From Sulfopaludibacter sp035606355 (GTDB lineage: Bacteria > Acidobacteriota > Terriglobia > Bryobacterales > Bryobacteraceae), in contig DATNFO010000041.1 of the NCBI GenBank assembly GCA_035606355.1, positions 186,001 through 250,000 on the forward strand: 64,000 bases of DNA, written 5' to 3'. Made by a program: the position numbers and the translations under genes. Shown piece after piece: positions 8,883 through 16,637 of this stretch (positions are counted from its first letter, which is position 1; each line of letters begins with the position of its first letter). The notes beneath the pieces are model-generated. The model was given only the letters and a program-made list of their open reading frames with translations, did not search any database and was not told where the DNA came from.

Positions 8883-9275
8883 ATGAAAAGAACAGCTCTG
8901 ACACTAGCATTCGCGCTCAGCCTCACCGGGGCGCCTTTAGTATTTGGGCAAGCCAGCACCGGTAGCACCGGGTCGACCGGCAGCACCGGCACACAAGGTA
9001 CAACCGGGCGGACCGGAACAACCGGCACCACGGGAACAACTGCCACCACCGGTACAACAGCGGGCAGCACCGCCGGCACGACGGGGACGACTGGCACCAC
9101 CGGGACAACGGCAACCACCGGCACCACCAGCGGGCGCCGGAATCGCAGAGGCAGAAAGGGTGGCACTACCGGGAAGACAGGAAGCACCAGCACCACGGGT
9201 AGCACGGGCACGACGGGCAGCACTGCCGGAACGGGGGGCACCGCAGGCACGAGCGGTGGCGCTACGGGCCATTAG
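8883..9275 (+). CDS. Exported collagen-like Gly-Thr-Thr/Gly-Ser-Thr repeat protein
   Basis: A 130-residue protein with a signal peptide (MKRTALTLAFALSLTGAPLV) followed almost entirely by a three-residue periodicity with Gly at every third position (GTTGTTGTTATTGTT and similar). It is interrupted once by a basic linker (SGRRNRRGRKGG) and ends GATGH. I chose the ATG at 8883, which has GAGAGG just upstream; an earlier in-frame ATG at 8841 would hide the signal peptide. Gly-X-Thr repeats are known from bacterial collagen-like surface proteins such as BclA, where they trimerise. Whether this tract does so is inferred only from the periodicity. The signal peptide resembles those of the three small proteins upstream. 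Confidence 0.75.
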   Translation: MKRTALTLAFALSLTGAPLVFGQASTGSTGSTGSTGTQGTTGRTGTTGTTGTTATTGTTAGSTAGTTGTTGTTGTTATTGTTSGRRNRRGRKGGTTGKTGSTSTTGSTGTTGSTAGTGGTAGTSGGATGH

Positions 9276-9327
9276 TTGAGTGCTGGGCTTCGCGCGGCAC
9301 GACGGGACAGTTCGGCAGGATTCCTTG

Positions 9328-9558
9328 TCATCGTCCCGGTTTTGCGGTCCTGCTGGGCCGCGCGGAGCGCATTGCCCCGGCCCAGCGCAAATACCGCAGC
9401 AGTTCACGCCTCTCCCGCCAGCTAAACCGCCAGAAATCCGCAAAACCGACCGAATCCGCATGCATGCCGGAGTAGGTCTCAATGCGCCACCGCAGATAGG
9501 GGCTAGCCCACGGCCGCAGTCGATACCCGCGCGTGAGACGCCAGAGGACGCCTATCAT
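9328..9558 (-). CDS. Small conserved-looking basic/aromatic protein coupled to VWA gene
   Basis: A 76-residue Trp/Arg/Tyr-rich protein (WRLTRGYRLRPWASPYLRWR, then FWRFSWRERRELLRYLRWAG). Its ATG overlaps the TGA of the VWA gene (ATGA at 9555-9558), the classic sign of translational coupling, which is why I accept it despite its size. It has no signal peptide and no catalytic motif. The many Arg-aromatic pairs suggest membrane-surface or nucleic-acid contact, but I do not recognise the family with certainty. It is the last gene of a VWA-VWA-small-protein transcription unit. Confidence 0.6.
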   Translation of the reverse strand: MIGVLWRLTRGYRLRPWASPYLRWRIETYSGMHADSVGFADFWRFSWRERRELLRYLRWAGAMRSARPSRTAKPGR

Positions 9559-10535
9559 TTCGACGATGCGTTTTTGGCGTTGGGCACTCCCTGGTCGGGG
9601 GTAGCGTAGTAGCCGCTGCGAGTCCGAACGGTCGGGTGGCCGGGCGCGTTCACCGTGACCTTGATTTGGCGATAGGTCCCGTCCATGGCGGTGTTGGTAG
9701 GCGAGTATTCGATGGTGTACTGGCTGCGGATGTCGTGCGCTACCTGGTGAGCGATGTGGTCCACTTCCGTCAAGTCTTTCGGGAAGAACGTCTCACCGCC
9801 GGTGGCGATCGCCAGGTCTTCCAGTGCCCGCTTGGCGCGCTTGGCTTCGGTCTTTTCTTCCTCGCTGAGCAGGCCCACCGAGTAGATCAGCACTTCGCTC
9901 TGCTGCGCCGCCTTCACCAGGTTTTCCAGGTTGATGACGCTTGAATTGTCATTGCCATCGGTGACCACCACCAGGACCTTCTTCGGTTTATGGCCCTTCT
10001 CCTTCAGGTGGTCAATCGACATGCGTATGGCGTCCCGCATGGCGGTTCCGCCGCGCGAATCAATGCGGCTCAGCGCCTCTTCCATTTCGGCGAGGTCGTT
10101 CGTGAAATCTTTTTGGTGCGGCAGATCGAGAAACGCTTCGTCGTTAAAGTTCACGACGAAGACTTCATCGTCTTTGTTGGAATCCTTCACCAGCGCCAGT
10201 GCAGCGGCCGCCACCTTGGCGCGCTTGTCACGCATGCTGCCGGAGTTGTCGATCACCAGGCCGAGCGACACCGGAAGGTCCTCGCGCTTGAATACCCTGA
10301 TCTCCTGGGGGACGCCGTTCTCGGTGACCGTAAACGCGCTCTTGGGCAGGTCCGTAATCAAGTGCCCGTTCTTGTCAACCACCGTAGTGTTGCAGACGAC
10401 GACGCGCGTATCGGAACGGAACACCGCGCCCGTTTCCTCTTGCGCAGGCTTCTTCTGTTGCGCGAATACGGCTGCTCCAGCCGTGCAGAGAAGGGCTAGT
10501 GAGCCGAGGAGAATTCGTTTATCGCGATGGAGCAT
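9555..10535 (-). CDS. Exported VWA-domain protein (acidobacterial VWFA-related family)
   Basis: A 326-residue protein with an N-terminal signal peptide (LLGSLALLCTAGAAVFA). A conserved beta-rich segment (VVDKNGHLITDLPKSAFTVT) is followed by a von Willebrand A domain whose metal-binding MIDAS motif is intact (LVIDNSGSMRDKR) and whose third MIDAS segment reads VVTDGNDNSS. The C-terminus (YTIEYSPTNTAMDGTYRQIK, then RSGYYAT) matches the family recognised as acidobacterial VWFA-related proteins. It is probably periplasmic or surface-exposed and adhesive; the ligand is unknown. It overlaps the paralogue upstream by 17 bp and the small gene downstream by 4 bp. Confidence 0.88.
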   Translation of the reverse strand: MLHRDKRILLGSLALLCTAGAAVFAQQKKPAQEETGAVFRSDTRVVVCNTTVVDKNGHLITDLPKSAFTVTENGVPQEIRVFKREDLPVSLGLVIDNSGSMRDKRAKVAAAALALVKDSNKDDEVFVVNFNDEAFLDLPHQKDFTNDLAEMEEALSRIDSRGGTAMRDAIRMSIDHLKEKGHKPKKVLVVVTDGNDNSSVINLENLVKAAQQSEVLIYSVGLLSEEEKTEAKRAKRALEDLAIATGGETFFPKDLTEVDHIAHQVAHDIRSQYTIEYSPTNTAMDGTYRQIKVTVNAPGHPTVRTRSGYYATPDQGVPNAKNASSK

Positions 10536-11505
10536 AATAGCCCAGTCTCCAGAACGGCCGGAGAGGAGGTAGTCCGCGGGGCTGCACTAACGTCACTTTC
10601 ACATGCCGGTATTTTCCGTCGTGGTCTTTGTTGTCGGGTGAATAGCCCAAAATGTACTGGTTTCGCAATTCCACTCCGATTTTCGAGGCGATGTCCGGCA
10701 ATTCGTTCAAATTGTCCACTTCGTACTGGCGTCCACCGGTCTGTTCGGCGATTTCCGAGAGCAGTGCCGGACCCCGTGCTTCTTCCGGCGTCCTGCTGCG
10801 GCCGCCCGCTCCTTCGTAAATTCCGATCGCATAGATTTGGACGTCCGCTTCCTTCACCAGGTTCTTAACTTCTCCTTCAGTGTAGCGGCTATTGTTGTCG
10901 CCCCCGTCGGAAATGAGCAGCAGAGCCTTGCGCGGATTTTTAGCGTTCTTCATCTCGTGCAAGCCGAGGTAGATGGCGTCCAGCAGCGCGGTTTCGCCCT
11001 TGGACTGGGTGAATGTCAGGCGGTTTTGAATCTCTTCGAGATTTCGCGTAAACGGCTGAATCAGCTTGGCCGAATCGTTGAACTGCACCAGGAAAAACTC
11101 GTCTTCCGGATTGGCTGTCTTGAAGAACTGCGCCACCGCGAGGCGCGACTTTTCCAGCTTGTGGCCCATGCTGCCGCTGCAATCGAAAATAACCCCAACG
11201 GACAGTGGTGCATCCTCGCTGGAAAATTGAGAGATCGACTGTTCTTTCTTGTCCTCGAAGATTTTGAAGTTTTCCTTGTCGAGGCCGGTGACGAAGCGGT
11301 TCAACGGATCGGTCACCGTGACGGGGATCAAGACCAGGTTGCTATCGACGCGGATATCCGCATGGGGCAGCGTTTCAGGTTTATCGGACGGCTTCGCGCG
11401 AGGAATAATCGAAGGCGGAGCAGCCCCATCCTGTGCGGCAAGCAACCCACAACTGGTTAAAATTACGGCGCTGAATAGGAACAGCTTAGCGGTCAACGGC
11501 TGCAT
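10519..11505 (-). CDS. Exported VWA-domain protein (acidobacterial VWFA-related family), paralogue
   Basis: A 328-residue paralogue of the following gene. The N-terminus has a signal sequence with a possible lipobox (VILTSC at residues 14-19), so it may be a lipoprotein. The conserved lead-in (VTDPLNRFVTGLDKENFKIF) is followed by a VWA domain with MIDAS motif VIFDCSGSMGHK and LLISDGGDNNS. The C-terminus YILGYSPDNKDHDGKYRHVK then RLGYYA matches the family. It is the first gene of the VWA-VWA-76 aa unit. Only 46 bp separate its start from kdsB on the other strand, so a compact divergent promoter region is implied. Confidence 0.88.
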   Translation of the reverse strand: MQPLTAKLFLFSAVILTSCGLLAAQDGAAPPSIIPRAKPSDKPETLPHADIRVDSNLVLIPVTVTDPLNRFVTGLDKENFKIFEDKKEQSISQFSSEDAPLSVGVIFDCSGSMGHKLEKSRLAVAQFFKTANPEDEFFLVQFNDSAKLIQPFTRNLEEIQNRLTFTQSKGETALLDAIYLGLHEMKNAKNPRKALLLISDGGDNNSRYTEGEVKNLVKEADVQIYAIGIYEGAGGRSRTPEEARGPALLSEIAEQTGGRQYEVDNLNELPDIASKIGVELRNQYILGYSPDNKDHDGKYRHVKVTLVQPRGLPPLRPFWRLGYYAPSR

Positions 11506-11551
11506 AGCGGCCGGCCATCCCTTCTTTCCCCAAGTCTAGCATAGGGGTTTT

Positions 11552-12310
11552 ATGGTAAGATCGCGTGTGCCGCGTAAAATCCTGGGCGTTATCCCCGCCC
11601 GATTCAGTTCCTCGCGATTTCCCGGCAAAGTTCTCGCCTCTCTTCACGGCAAAAGCATGTTGCAGCACGTGTATGAGCGTGCGTCGCAGGCGCGCTATCT
11701 CACGTCGGCGATCATTGCCACAGACGACGACCGTGTCGCCGCGGTTGCGAGAAGTTTCGGCGCTCCGGTCCGTATGACACGCGCCGATCACATGTCCGGA
11801 ACAGACCGTGTAGCCGAAGTCGCTTCCGCCGAGGCCGCCGAAATCGTAGTGAACATCCAGGGTGACGAACCGCTCATCGATCCCGCGGCCATCGACGCGG
11901 CGATTCTGCCCCTGGTGCACGAACCCGGGGTGGTGATGGCCACGCTGAAGAAGCGCATCGAGAATCCGCGCGAAATCTCCGACCCGAACGTCGTCAAAGT
12001 GGTGACCGACGCCGCCGGCGACGCCATTTACTTCTCGCGCAGCCCCATCCCATTCGATCGCGACCGCACCGGCACTGTCCCGTATTTCAAGCACGTCGGC
12101 CTCTACGTGTATGAACACAATTTCCTGCTCGGTTATTCCTCTTTGACGGTAGGGCCGCTCGAAAGTGCCGAGCGCCTGGAACAGCTTCGCGCGCTGGAAA
12201 ACGGTTACCGCATCCGTGTTACGGAAACGGAATATGAATCGTGGGGCGTGGATACGCCCGAAGACCTGGAACGGGTATCCCGACTCTTCGAAGCTACGGA
12301 GGTGAGATAG
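11552..12310 (+). CDS. kdsB: 3-deoxy-manno-octulosonate (Kdo) cytidylyltransferase
   Basis: Activates Kdo with CTP to CMP-Kdo for lipid A-core assembly in the cytoplasm. The 252-residue length is normal. The N-terminal nucleotide-binding signature VIPARFSSSRFPGKVL is present, with ATDDDRV and the NIQGDEP motif for metal and Kdo binding. pyrG, which makes its CTP substrate, begins 3 bp downstream, followed by kdsA, which makes the Kdo-8-phosphate precursor. This is a well-known gene order, and the three are almost certainly one operon. Confidence 0.96.
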   Translation: MVRSRVPRKILGVIPARFSSSRFPGKVLASLHGKSMLQHVYERASQARYLTSAIIATDDDRVAAVARSFGAPVRMTRADHMSGTDRVAEVASAEAAEIVVNIQGDEPLIDPAAIDAAILPLVHEPGVVMATLKKRIENPREISDPNVVKVVTDAAGDAIYFSRSPIPFDRDRTGTVPYFKHVGLYVYEHNFLLGYSSLTVGPLESAERLEQLRALENGYRIRVTETEYESWGVDTPEDLERVSRLFEATEVR

Positions 12311-12312
12311 AC

Positions 12313-13965
12313 ATGGCTAAGTACATCTTCGTCACCGGCGGCGTGGTTTCCTCGCTCGGCAAGGGAATCGCAGCCGCTTCCATAGGCTGTTTGCTGGAGG
12401 CTCGCGGCCTCAAAGTCACGTGCCAGAAGTTCGATCCGTATCTCAACGTGGATCCGGGCACGATGAGCCCGTTTCAGCACGGCGAAGTCTTCGTTACCGA
12501 CGACGGCGCCGAGACCGACCTCGACCTCGGTCACTACGAGCGCTTTACGCACGCCAAGCTCACGCAGGACAACAATCTCACCAGCGGCCGCATCTACGAA
12601 CGCATCATTACGCGCGAACGCCGCGGCGATTATCTCGGCAAAACCGTGCAGGTGATTCCGCACGTCACCAACGAAATCAAGGCGGCGATGAAGAAGGTGG
12701 CGGCGGATGTGGATGTGGTGATCGCGGAGATCGGCGGCACCGTGGGCGATATCGAATCGCTGCCGTTTTTGGAAGCGATCCGCCAGATGCGCCACGAACA
12801 GGGCCGCAGCAACTGCCTGTTTGTGCACGTCACGCTGGTGCCGTGGATCGCCGCGGCGCAGGAACTGAAGACCAAGCCCACCCAGCACAGCGTGAAGGAA
12901 TTACGCGCCATCGGCATACAGCCCGATATCCTGATCTGCCGGTGCGAACGCTTTATCCCCCAGGATATGAAGGAGAAGATCGCGCTTTTCTGCGACGTGG
13001 ATGAAGGCGCCGTAGTTACCGCGCGCGATGTCAAGAGCGTCTACGAAGTGCCGGTCACGTTCGCCGATGAAGGTGTCGACGAGATCGCACTCCGGCTGTT
13101 GAAACTCGACGCCCCGAATCGCGACCTCAGCCGCTGGATGGCCATGTTGCAGCGCATGCAGAATCCGCGCGACGAAGTCAGCATCGGGCTGGTGGGAAAG
13201 TATGTCGAATACGAGGATTCCTACAAGAGCCTGAAGGAATCGCTGCTGCACGGCGCTTTGGCGCACGGACTCAAGGTCAACATCAACTGGATCGAAGCCG
13301 AGGGCGTCACCGGCGAAGGTTGGGAGCACCAACTCGCCGGCTACGACGGCATTCTGGTGCCGGGCGGCTTCGGCAAGCGCGGCATCGACGGCATGCTGAA
13401 CTCCATCCGGTATGCCCGCGAGCGCAAGGTGCCGTATTTCGGAATCTGCCTCGGGATGCAGACGCTGGTGATTGAGTTCGCGCGCAATGTGGCGGGTTTG
13501 GAAGCGGCGGATTCCACGGAATTCAATCCCGGCACGCCGCACCGCGTTATTTTCAAACTTCGTGAATTGAAGGGCGTGGATGAACTCGGCGGCACCATGC
13601 GGCTCGGCAACTGGCCCTGCAAGCTGGCGGAAAACAGCTTCGCGTATCGCGCTTACGAATCGCGCGAAATTCAGGAGCGCCACCGCCATCGCTACGAGTT
13701 CAATCGCGAATACGAAGAGCGCCTGAAGGCCGCCGGCTTGCGGATCACCGGTGAGACGCCGGACAACACGTACGTTGAAATCTGCGAGATCGCGGACCAT
13801 CCCTGGTTCCTCGGCTGCCAGTTCCACCCGGAATTCAAGAGCAAGCCGATGGAGCCGCACCCGCTGTTCAAGGCATTCATCGGCGCGGCCTATGAGCATC
13901 GCCGCCGGCGTCTCGGCGCGGTCCAGCAGTTGCGGGAGGAGCCGCAGTATTCGCGTGCCGATTGA
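12313..13965 (+). CDS. pyrG: CTP synthase (glutamine hydrolysing)
   Basis: Converts UTP to CTP using ATP and glutamine. The 550-residue protein starts MAKYIFVTGGVVSSLGKGIA, the family N-terminus with its P-loop. The amidoligase domain covers about residues 1-270. The class I glutamine amidotransferase domain has its nucleophile C379 in GICLGMQ and a terminal His-Glu pair in QFHPEFKS. I chose the ATG at 12313 rather than an in-frame ATG inside kdsB at 12241 because the conserved start lies here. It is the second gene of the Kdo operon, and its stop overlaps the start of kdsA. Confidence 0.97.
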   Translation: MAKYIFVTGGVVSSLGKGIAAASIGCLLEARGLKVTCQKFDPYLNVDPGTMSPFQHGEVFVTDDGAETDLDLGHYERFTHAKLTQDNNLTSGRIYERIITRERRGDYLGKTVQVIPHVTNEIKAAMKKVAADVDVVIAEIGGTVGDIESLPFLEAIRQMRHEQGRSNCLFVHVTLVPWIAAAQELKTKPTQHSVKELRAIGIQPDILICRCERFIPQDMKEKIALFCDVDEGAVVTARDVKSVYEVPVTFADEGVDEIALRLLKLDAPNRDLSRWMAMLQRMQNPRDEVSIGLVGKYVEYEDSYKSLKESLLHGALAHGLKVNINWIEAEGVTGEGWEHQLAGYDGILVPGGFGKRGIDGMLNSIRYARERKVPYFGICLGMQTLVIEFARNVAGLEAADSTEFNPGTPHRVIFKLRELKGVDELGGTMRLGNWPCKLAENSFAYRAYESREIQERHRHRYEFNREYEERLKAAGLRITGETPDNTYVEICEIADHPWFLGCQFHPEFKSKPMEPHPLFKAFIGAAYEHRRRRLGAVQQLREEPQYSRAD

Positions 13966-14770
13966 GTTCGCCGATTTTGCACCCGGCAAGCCGCTGGTCC
14001 TGATCGCCGGACCATGCGTCATCGAGTCCGAAGAGCACGTTCACTTCATGGCGCACGCAATCCACGCGATCGTGGGCGACTTCGTGTTCAAAGCGAGTTT
14101 CGATAAGGCGAACCGCACCAGCGGCGAGGCGTATCGTGGTCCCGGACTGAAGGAGGGCGTAAGAATCCTGGCGGGCATCCGCGAGGAAGGCTTCCCCGTT
14201 TTGACAGACATACACGAACCGGCACAAGCGGAGATTGCGGCCGAAGCCGCGGATATTCTGCAGATTCCGGCGTTCCTGTGCCGCCAGACAGACCTTCTGC
14301 TTGCGGCGGGACGCACCGGCCGCATCGTGAACATCAAGAAAGGGCAGTTCGTAGCGCCTCACGATATCCACCGCGCGGCGGATAAGGTGGCGTCCACGGG
14401 AAATTCGAAGGTCGTGCTGACCGAGCGTGGATCTTCGTTCGGCTACAACAATCTGGTGGTGGACATGCGCGGGCTCAAGATCATGCGCGATTCCGGATGG
14501 CCTGTCGTTTTCGACGCCACTCACTCCGTTCAGCTTCCCGGCGGGGCCGGAGCAACCTCCGGAGGGCAGCCGCAGTTCATCGAACCCCTGGCGCGCGCAG
14601 CAGTTGCCGCCGGGGTAAACGGCGTTTTCGTGGAGGTCCACGACCGGCCCGAAGCAGCGCTGTCGGACGGCGCTAATGCCCTGCGCCTCAACCTGTTACA
14701 CGATTTTTGGACGCGCTTGCAAGCCATCCACAACCTGGTATGCACGTACCGAGCGCCGGCCGCGTCATAG
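13955..14770 (+). CDS. kdsA: 3-deoxy-8-phosphooctulonate synthase
   Basis: Condenses phosphoenolpyruvate and arabinose-5-phosphate to Kdo-8-phosphate, the first committed Kdo step. The TIM-barrel protein is about 271 residues, starting at GTG 13955 (VPIEFADF) and overlapping the end of pyrG by 11 bp. GGGAGGAG lies 13 bp upstream, which is rather far, so a rarer ATT start at 13949 is possible. Diagnostic motifs are GPCVIESEEH, FKASFDKANRTS, DIHEP and the C-terminal FVEVHDRPEAALSDGAN. The longer open frame upstream to 13751 is a shadow of pyrG. Confidence 0.95.
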   Translation: MPIEFADFAPGKPLVLIAGPCVIESEEHVHFMAHAIHAIVGDFVFKASFDKANRTSGEAYRGPGLKEGVRILAGIREEGFPVLTDIHEPAQAEIAAEAADILQIPAFLCRQTDLLLAAGRTGRIVNIKKGQFVAPHDIHRAADKVASTGNSKVVLTERGSSFGYNNLVVDMRGLKIMRDSGWPVVFDATHSVQLPGGAGATSGGQPQFIEPLARAAVAAGVNGVFVEVHDRPEAALSDGANALRLNLLHDFWTRLQAIHNLVCTYRAPAAS

Positions 14771-14787
14771 AATAAAGAAGGAAACGT

Positions 14788-15258
14788 ATGTTCAATCTTC
14801 AAAACCGCCGGCGCCGCGGCTTTTCCCTCATCGAGTTGCTGATCGTGATCGCGATCATTCTCATCATCATCACGATCGCCATGCCGAAGCTCGGCAACGC
14901 GAAGCGTTTCGCGCAGGAAACGGCGGCCATTCGCGCCATCCAGACGATCCACACCGCCGAGGTGCAGTACAGCTCGCAATATGGCAAGTTCGCGACCTCG
15001 CTCGCCGAACTCGGGCCGCCGGCTTCGGGAGCTGCCAGTCCGGCCGCTGCCGATCTCATCGGCAACGATCTGTCAAATGGCACCAAGCAGGGCTACAAGT
15101 TCACCGTGACCGGCTCGCCGACCGGCTACACGGTCATCGCCGTCCCGGAAACCTTCGGCACGAGTGGCAGTAAGACCTTCTTTTCGGACCAGACGATGGT
15201 GATTCATGAGAACGATGGTCCGGAGCCCGCTACGGTCAACAGCAAAGAAATTCGTTAG
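14788..15258 (+). CDS. Type IV pilin / type II secretion pseudopilin-like protein
   Basis: A 156-residue prepilin. The class III signal is exact: a short basic leader (MFNLQNRRRR), Gly11 as the cleavage residue, then mature Phe1-Ser-Leu-Ile-Glu5 followed by a hydrophobic helix (LLIVIAIILIIITIAMP). The globular part includes AIRAIQTIHTAEVQYSSQYG and ends NSKEIR. It would be processed by a prepilin peptidase not present here. No other pilus gene lies nearby, so it may be a minor pilin or a pseudopilin. A diverged paralogue of its globular domain follows at 15635. Confidence 0.88.
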   Translation: MFNLQNRRRRGFSLIELLIVIAIILIIITIAMPKLGNAKRFAQETAAIRAIQTIHTAEVQYSSQYGKFATSLAELGPPASGAASPAAADLIGNDLSNGTKQGYKFTVTGSPTGYTVIAVPETFGTSGSKTFFSDQTMVIHENDGPEPATVNSKEIR

Positions 15259-15277
15259 AGCCGCTCGCTGGCAAGAT

Positions 15278-15620
15278 TTGGCTGCTGTTCTCGTGGCGGT
15301 TCATGCGCCTTTCTGTGAAAAGAACCCGGCTGTTGTTCTCGTCGCGCTCCATTCGCCTTTCGATACGCCGTTTACCGCTCCCTCACGGGCTTGTGAAAAA
15401 ATCCGGCTGCTGTTCTGGTCGCACTCCATTCGCCTTTCGATACACCTCTTACCGCTCCCTCACGGTCGCGGCTCGGTTAGCAAAATCAACTACATACGGA
15501 GCCGTGACCGTTAGGGAGCGGCAAATGATGCCGGGGATTCGAGTGGTTTTTGGGTCGGCAAAAATGCAGTTCGATATTTTTTCACAATCGCGTTCAGGAG
15601 CGGTAAACGGTGCCGGAGAT
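15278..15620. repeat. Cluster of dispersed, partly inverted repeats in 376-bp gene-free gap
   Basis: Three tandem degenerate units lie on the plus strand at about 15278-15327, 15327-15402 and 15403-15477. They share the core GGCTGCTGTTCT-GTCGC-CTCCATTCGCCTTTCGATAC, and the last two also share TACCGCTCCCTCACGG. Two further partial copies point the other way at about 15507-15530 (GACCGTTAGGGAGCGG) and 15597-15610, where GGAGCGGTAAACGG is the exact reverse complement of 15368-15381. The piece CCGCTCCCTCACGGTCGCGG resembles intergenic repeats I recall from acidobacterial and planctomycete genomes. No gene is supported here. Confidence 0.7.
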
Positions 15621-15634
15621 CGGAGTGCGTTTGA

Positions 15635-15997
15635 ATGCCTCGGCTACAAGTAGAGAGATTCGCTAAAGCCGCTCTCTTTCTCCTGCTCTTCGGCATCTGC
15701 GTGGAACTGCTGACGCGCCGCGCCGGGACGCCTGACCCGCGGTGGGACACCCAGGCCATTCGCGCCATTCAGACGATTCACACGGCCGAAGTGCAGTACA
15801 GATCGCAATACGACTGTTTCGCGACCTCGCTCCAGCAGCTTGCCCCTTTGGTAGAAATTCATCCCGTGCCCGGCTATCGTTTTGCGCTGACCGGAACGTG
15901 TGAACATTACGTCGTGACGGCCGATTGCGACAAATGCGCATCATTCCAATCGGACCAGACGATGGTGATTCGCAAAGACGGCATTCCGATCCGATAA
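15635..15997 (+). CDS. Degenerate pilin paralogue lacking the prepilin signal
   Basis: A 120-residue frame whose middle (AIRAIQTIHTAEVQYRSQYD) and end (SDQTMVIRKDG) are clearly homologous to the pilin upstream. The prepilin leader and Glu5 helix are missing and replaced by an unrelated hydrophobic segment (FAKAALFLLLFGICVELLTR). There is no good ribosome binding site at ATG 15635. The DNA just after that start (AGAGAGATTCGCTAAAGCCGCT) resembles the 3' end of the first pilin (AAAGAAATTCGTTAGAGCCGCT), so the N-terminus appears to arise from duplicated spacer DNA. It could be a membrane-anchored derivative or a decaying gene. Confidence 0.5.
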   Translation: MPRLQVERFAKAALFLLLFGICVELLTRRAGTPDPRWDTQAIRAIQTIHTAEVQYRSQYDCFATSLQQLAPLVEIHPVPGYRFALTGTCEHYVVTADCDKCASFQSDQTMVIRKDGIPIR

Positions 15998-16112
15998 CCT
16001 TCCATACATTCCTCAGACACCCGTTCCGGCAGTTTATTCCCGGGCGTAACCTTACGGGCGTTTGCAAACTCTATACAAAAAAGCAACAACACCAGCACTC
16101 GCCGGGATTACT

Positions 16113-16637
16113 ATGTCAGACGTGCATCCAGCCGACACTCAAATCGAAACCGGAACCACCCGCCGCCACTTTTACATTGCGGCGATCTATGGCATTTGGG
16201 CCGCCATCTCCGCCGCTCTGGGAATTCCAGCCCTGATTTATCTGTTTTTCCCGCCCAAAGTTCGCAAACAGGACCAGTGGGTAGAGGTAGGGGATGTCAA
16301 CAAGTTCGCCCCCGATTCACCCGTCGAGCTGACGTACCGGCGGACGCGTGTGGACGGCTGGAAAGTCATCAGTGAAAAGAGCACGGCGTGGGTGGTCAAG
16401 CGCCCGGACAACTCCATCGTAGCGTTCGGACCGCAGTGCACGCACCTGGGCTGCGCCTATCACTGGGATGAGACGAAAAACGACTTCCTCTGCCCCTGCC
16501 ACACCTCCGTCTTCAGCATCGATGGCAAGGTGCTCTCCGGACCCGCGCCTCGTCCGCTAGACCGCTACGAAACCAAGCTGGATGGCAGCAAGCTCCTTCT
16601 GGGTTCCTTGAAGCGGTCGCAGGAGGGTCAGGCATGA
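16113..16637 (+). CDS. Rieske [2Fe-2S] subunit of a quinol:cytochrome c/b6f-type complex
   Basis: A 174-residue membrane-anchored iron-sulfur protein. Its twin-Arg-like leader (TTRRHFYIAA) and single helix at about 22-46 are typical of Rieske anchors. The cluster ligands are in CTHLGC (109-114) and CPCH (127-130), followed by the Pro-loop region GPAPRPLDRYE. The ATG at 16113 is preferred to an earlier in-frame ATG at 16062 because the family starts shortly before the anchor. It overlaps the cytochrome b gene by 4 bp (ATGA), so the two are translated together. The subunit takes one electron from quinol and passes it to cytochrome c. Confidence 0.93.
   Translation: MSDVHPADTQIETGTTRRHFYIAAIYGIWAAISAALGIPALIYLFFPPKVRKQDQWVEVGDVNKFAPDSPVELTYRRTRVDGWKVISEKSTAWVVKRPDNSIVAFGPQCTHLGCAYHWDETKNDFLCPCHTSVFSIDGKVLSGPAPRPLDRYETKLDGSKLLLGSLKRSQEGQA

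Noticed and set aside
8858..9250. Open frames of VPVVPVV-type repeats on the minus strand
   Set aside because: They are antisense translations of the Gly-Thr-Thr repeat DNA.
15206..15514. A 102-codon frame after the pilin
   Set aside because: It is a translation of the dispersed repeats (LPLPHGRGSVS-like ghosts) and overlaps the pilin 3' end.
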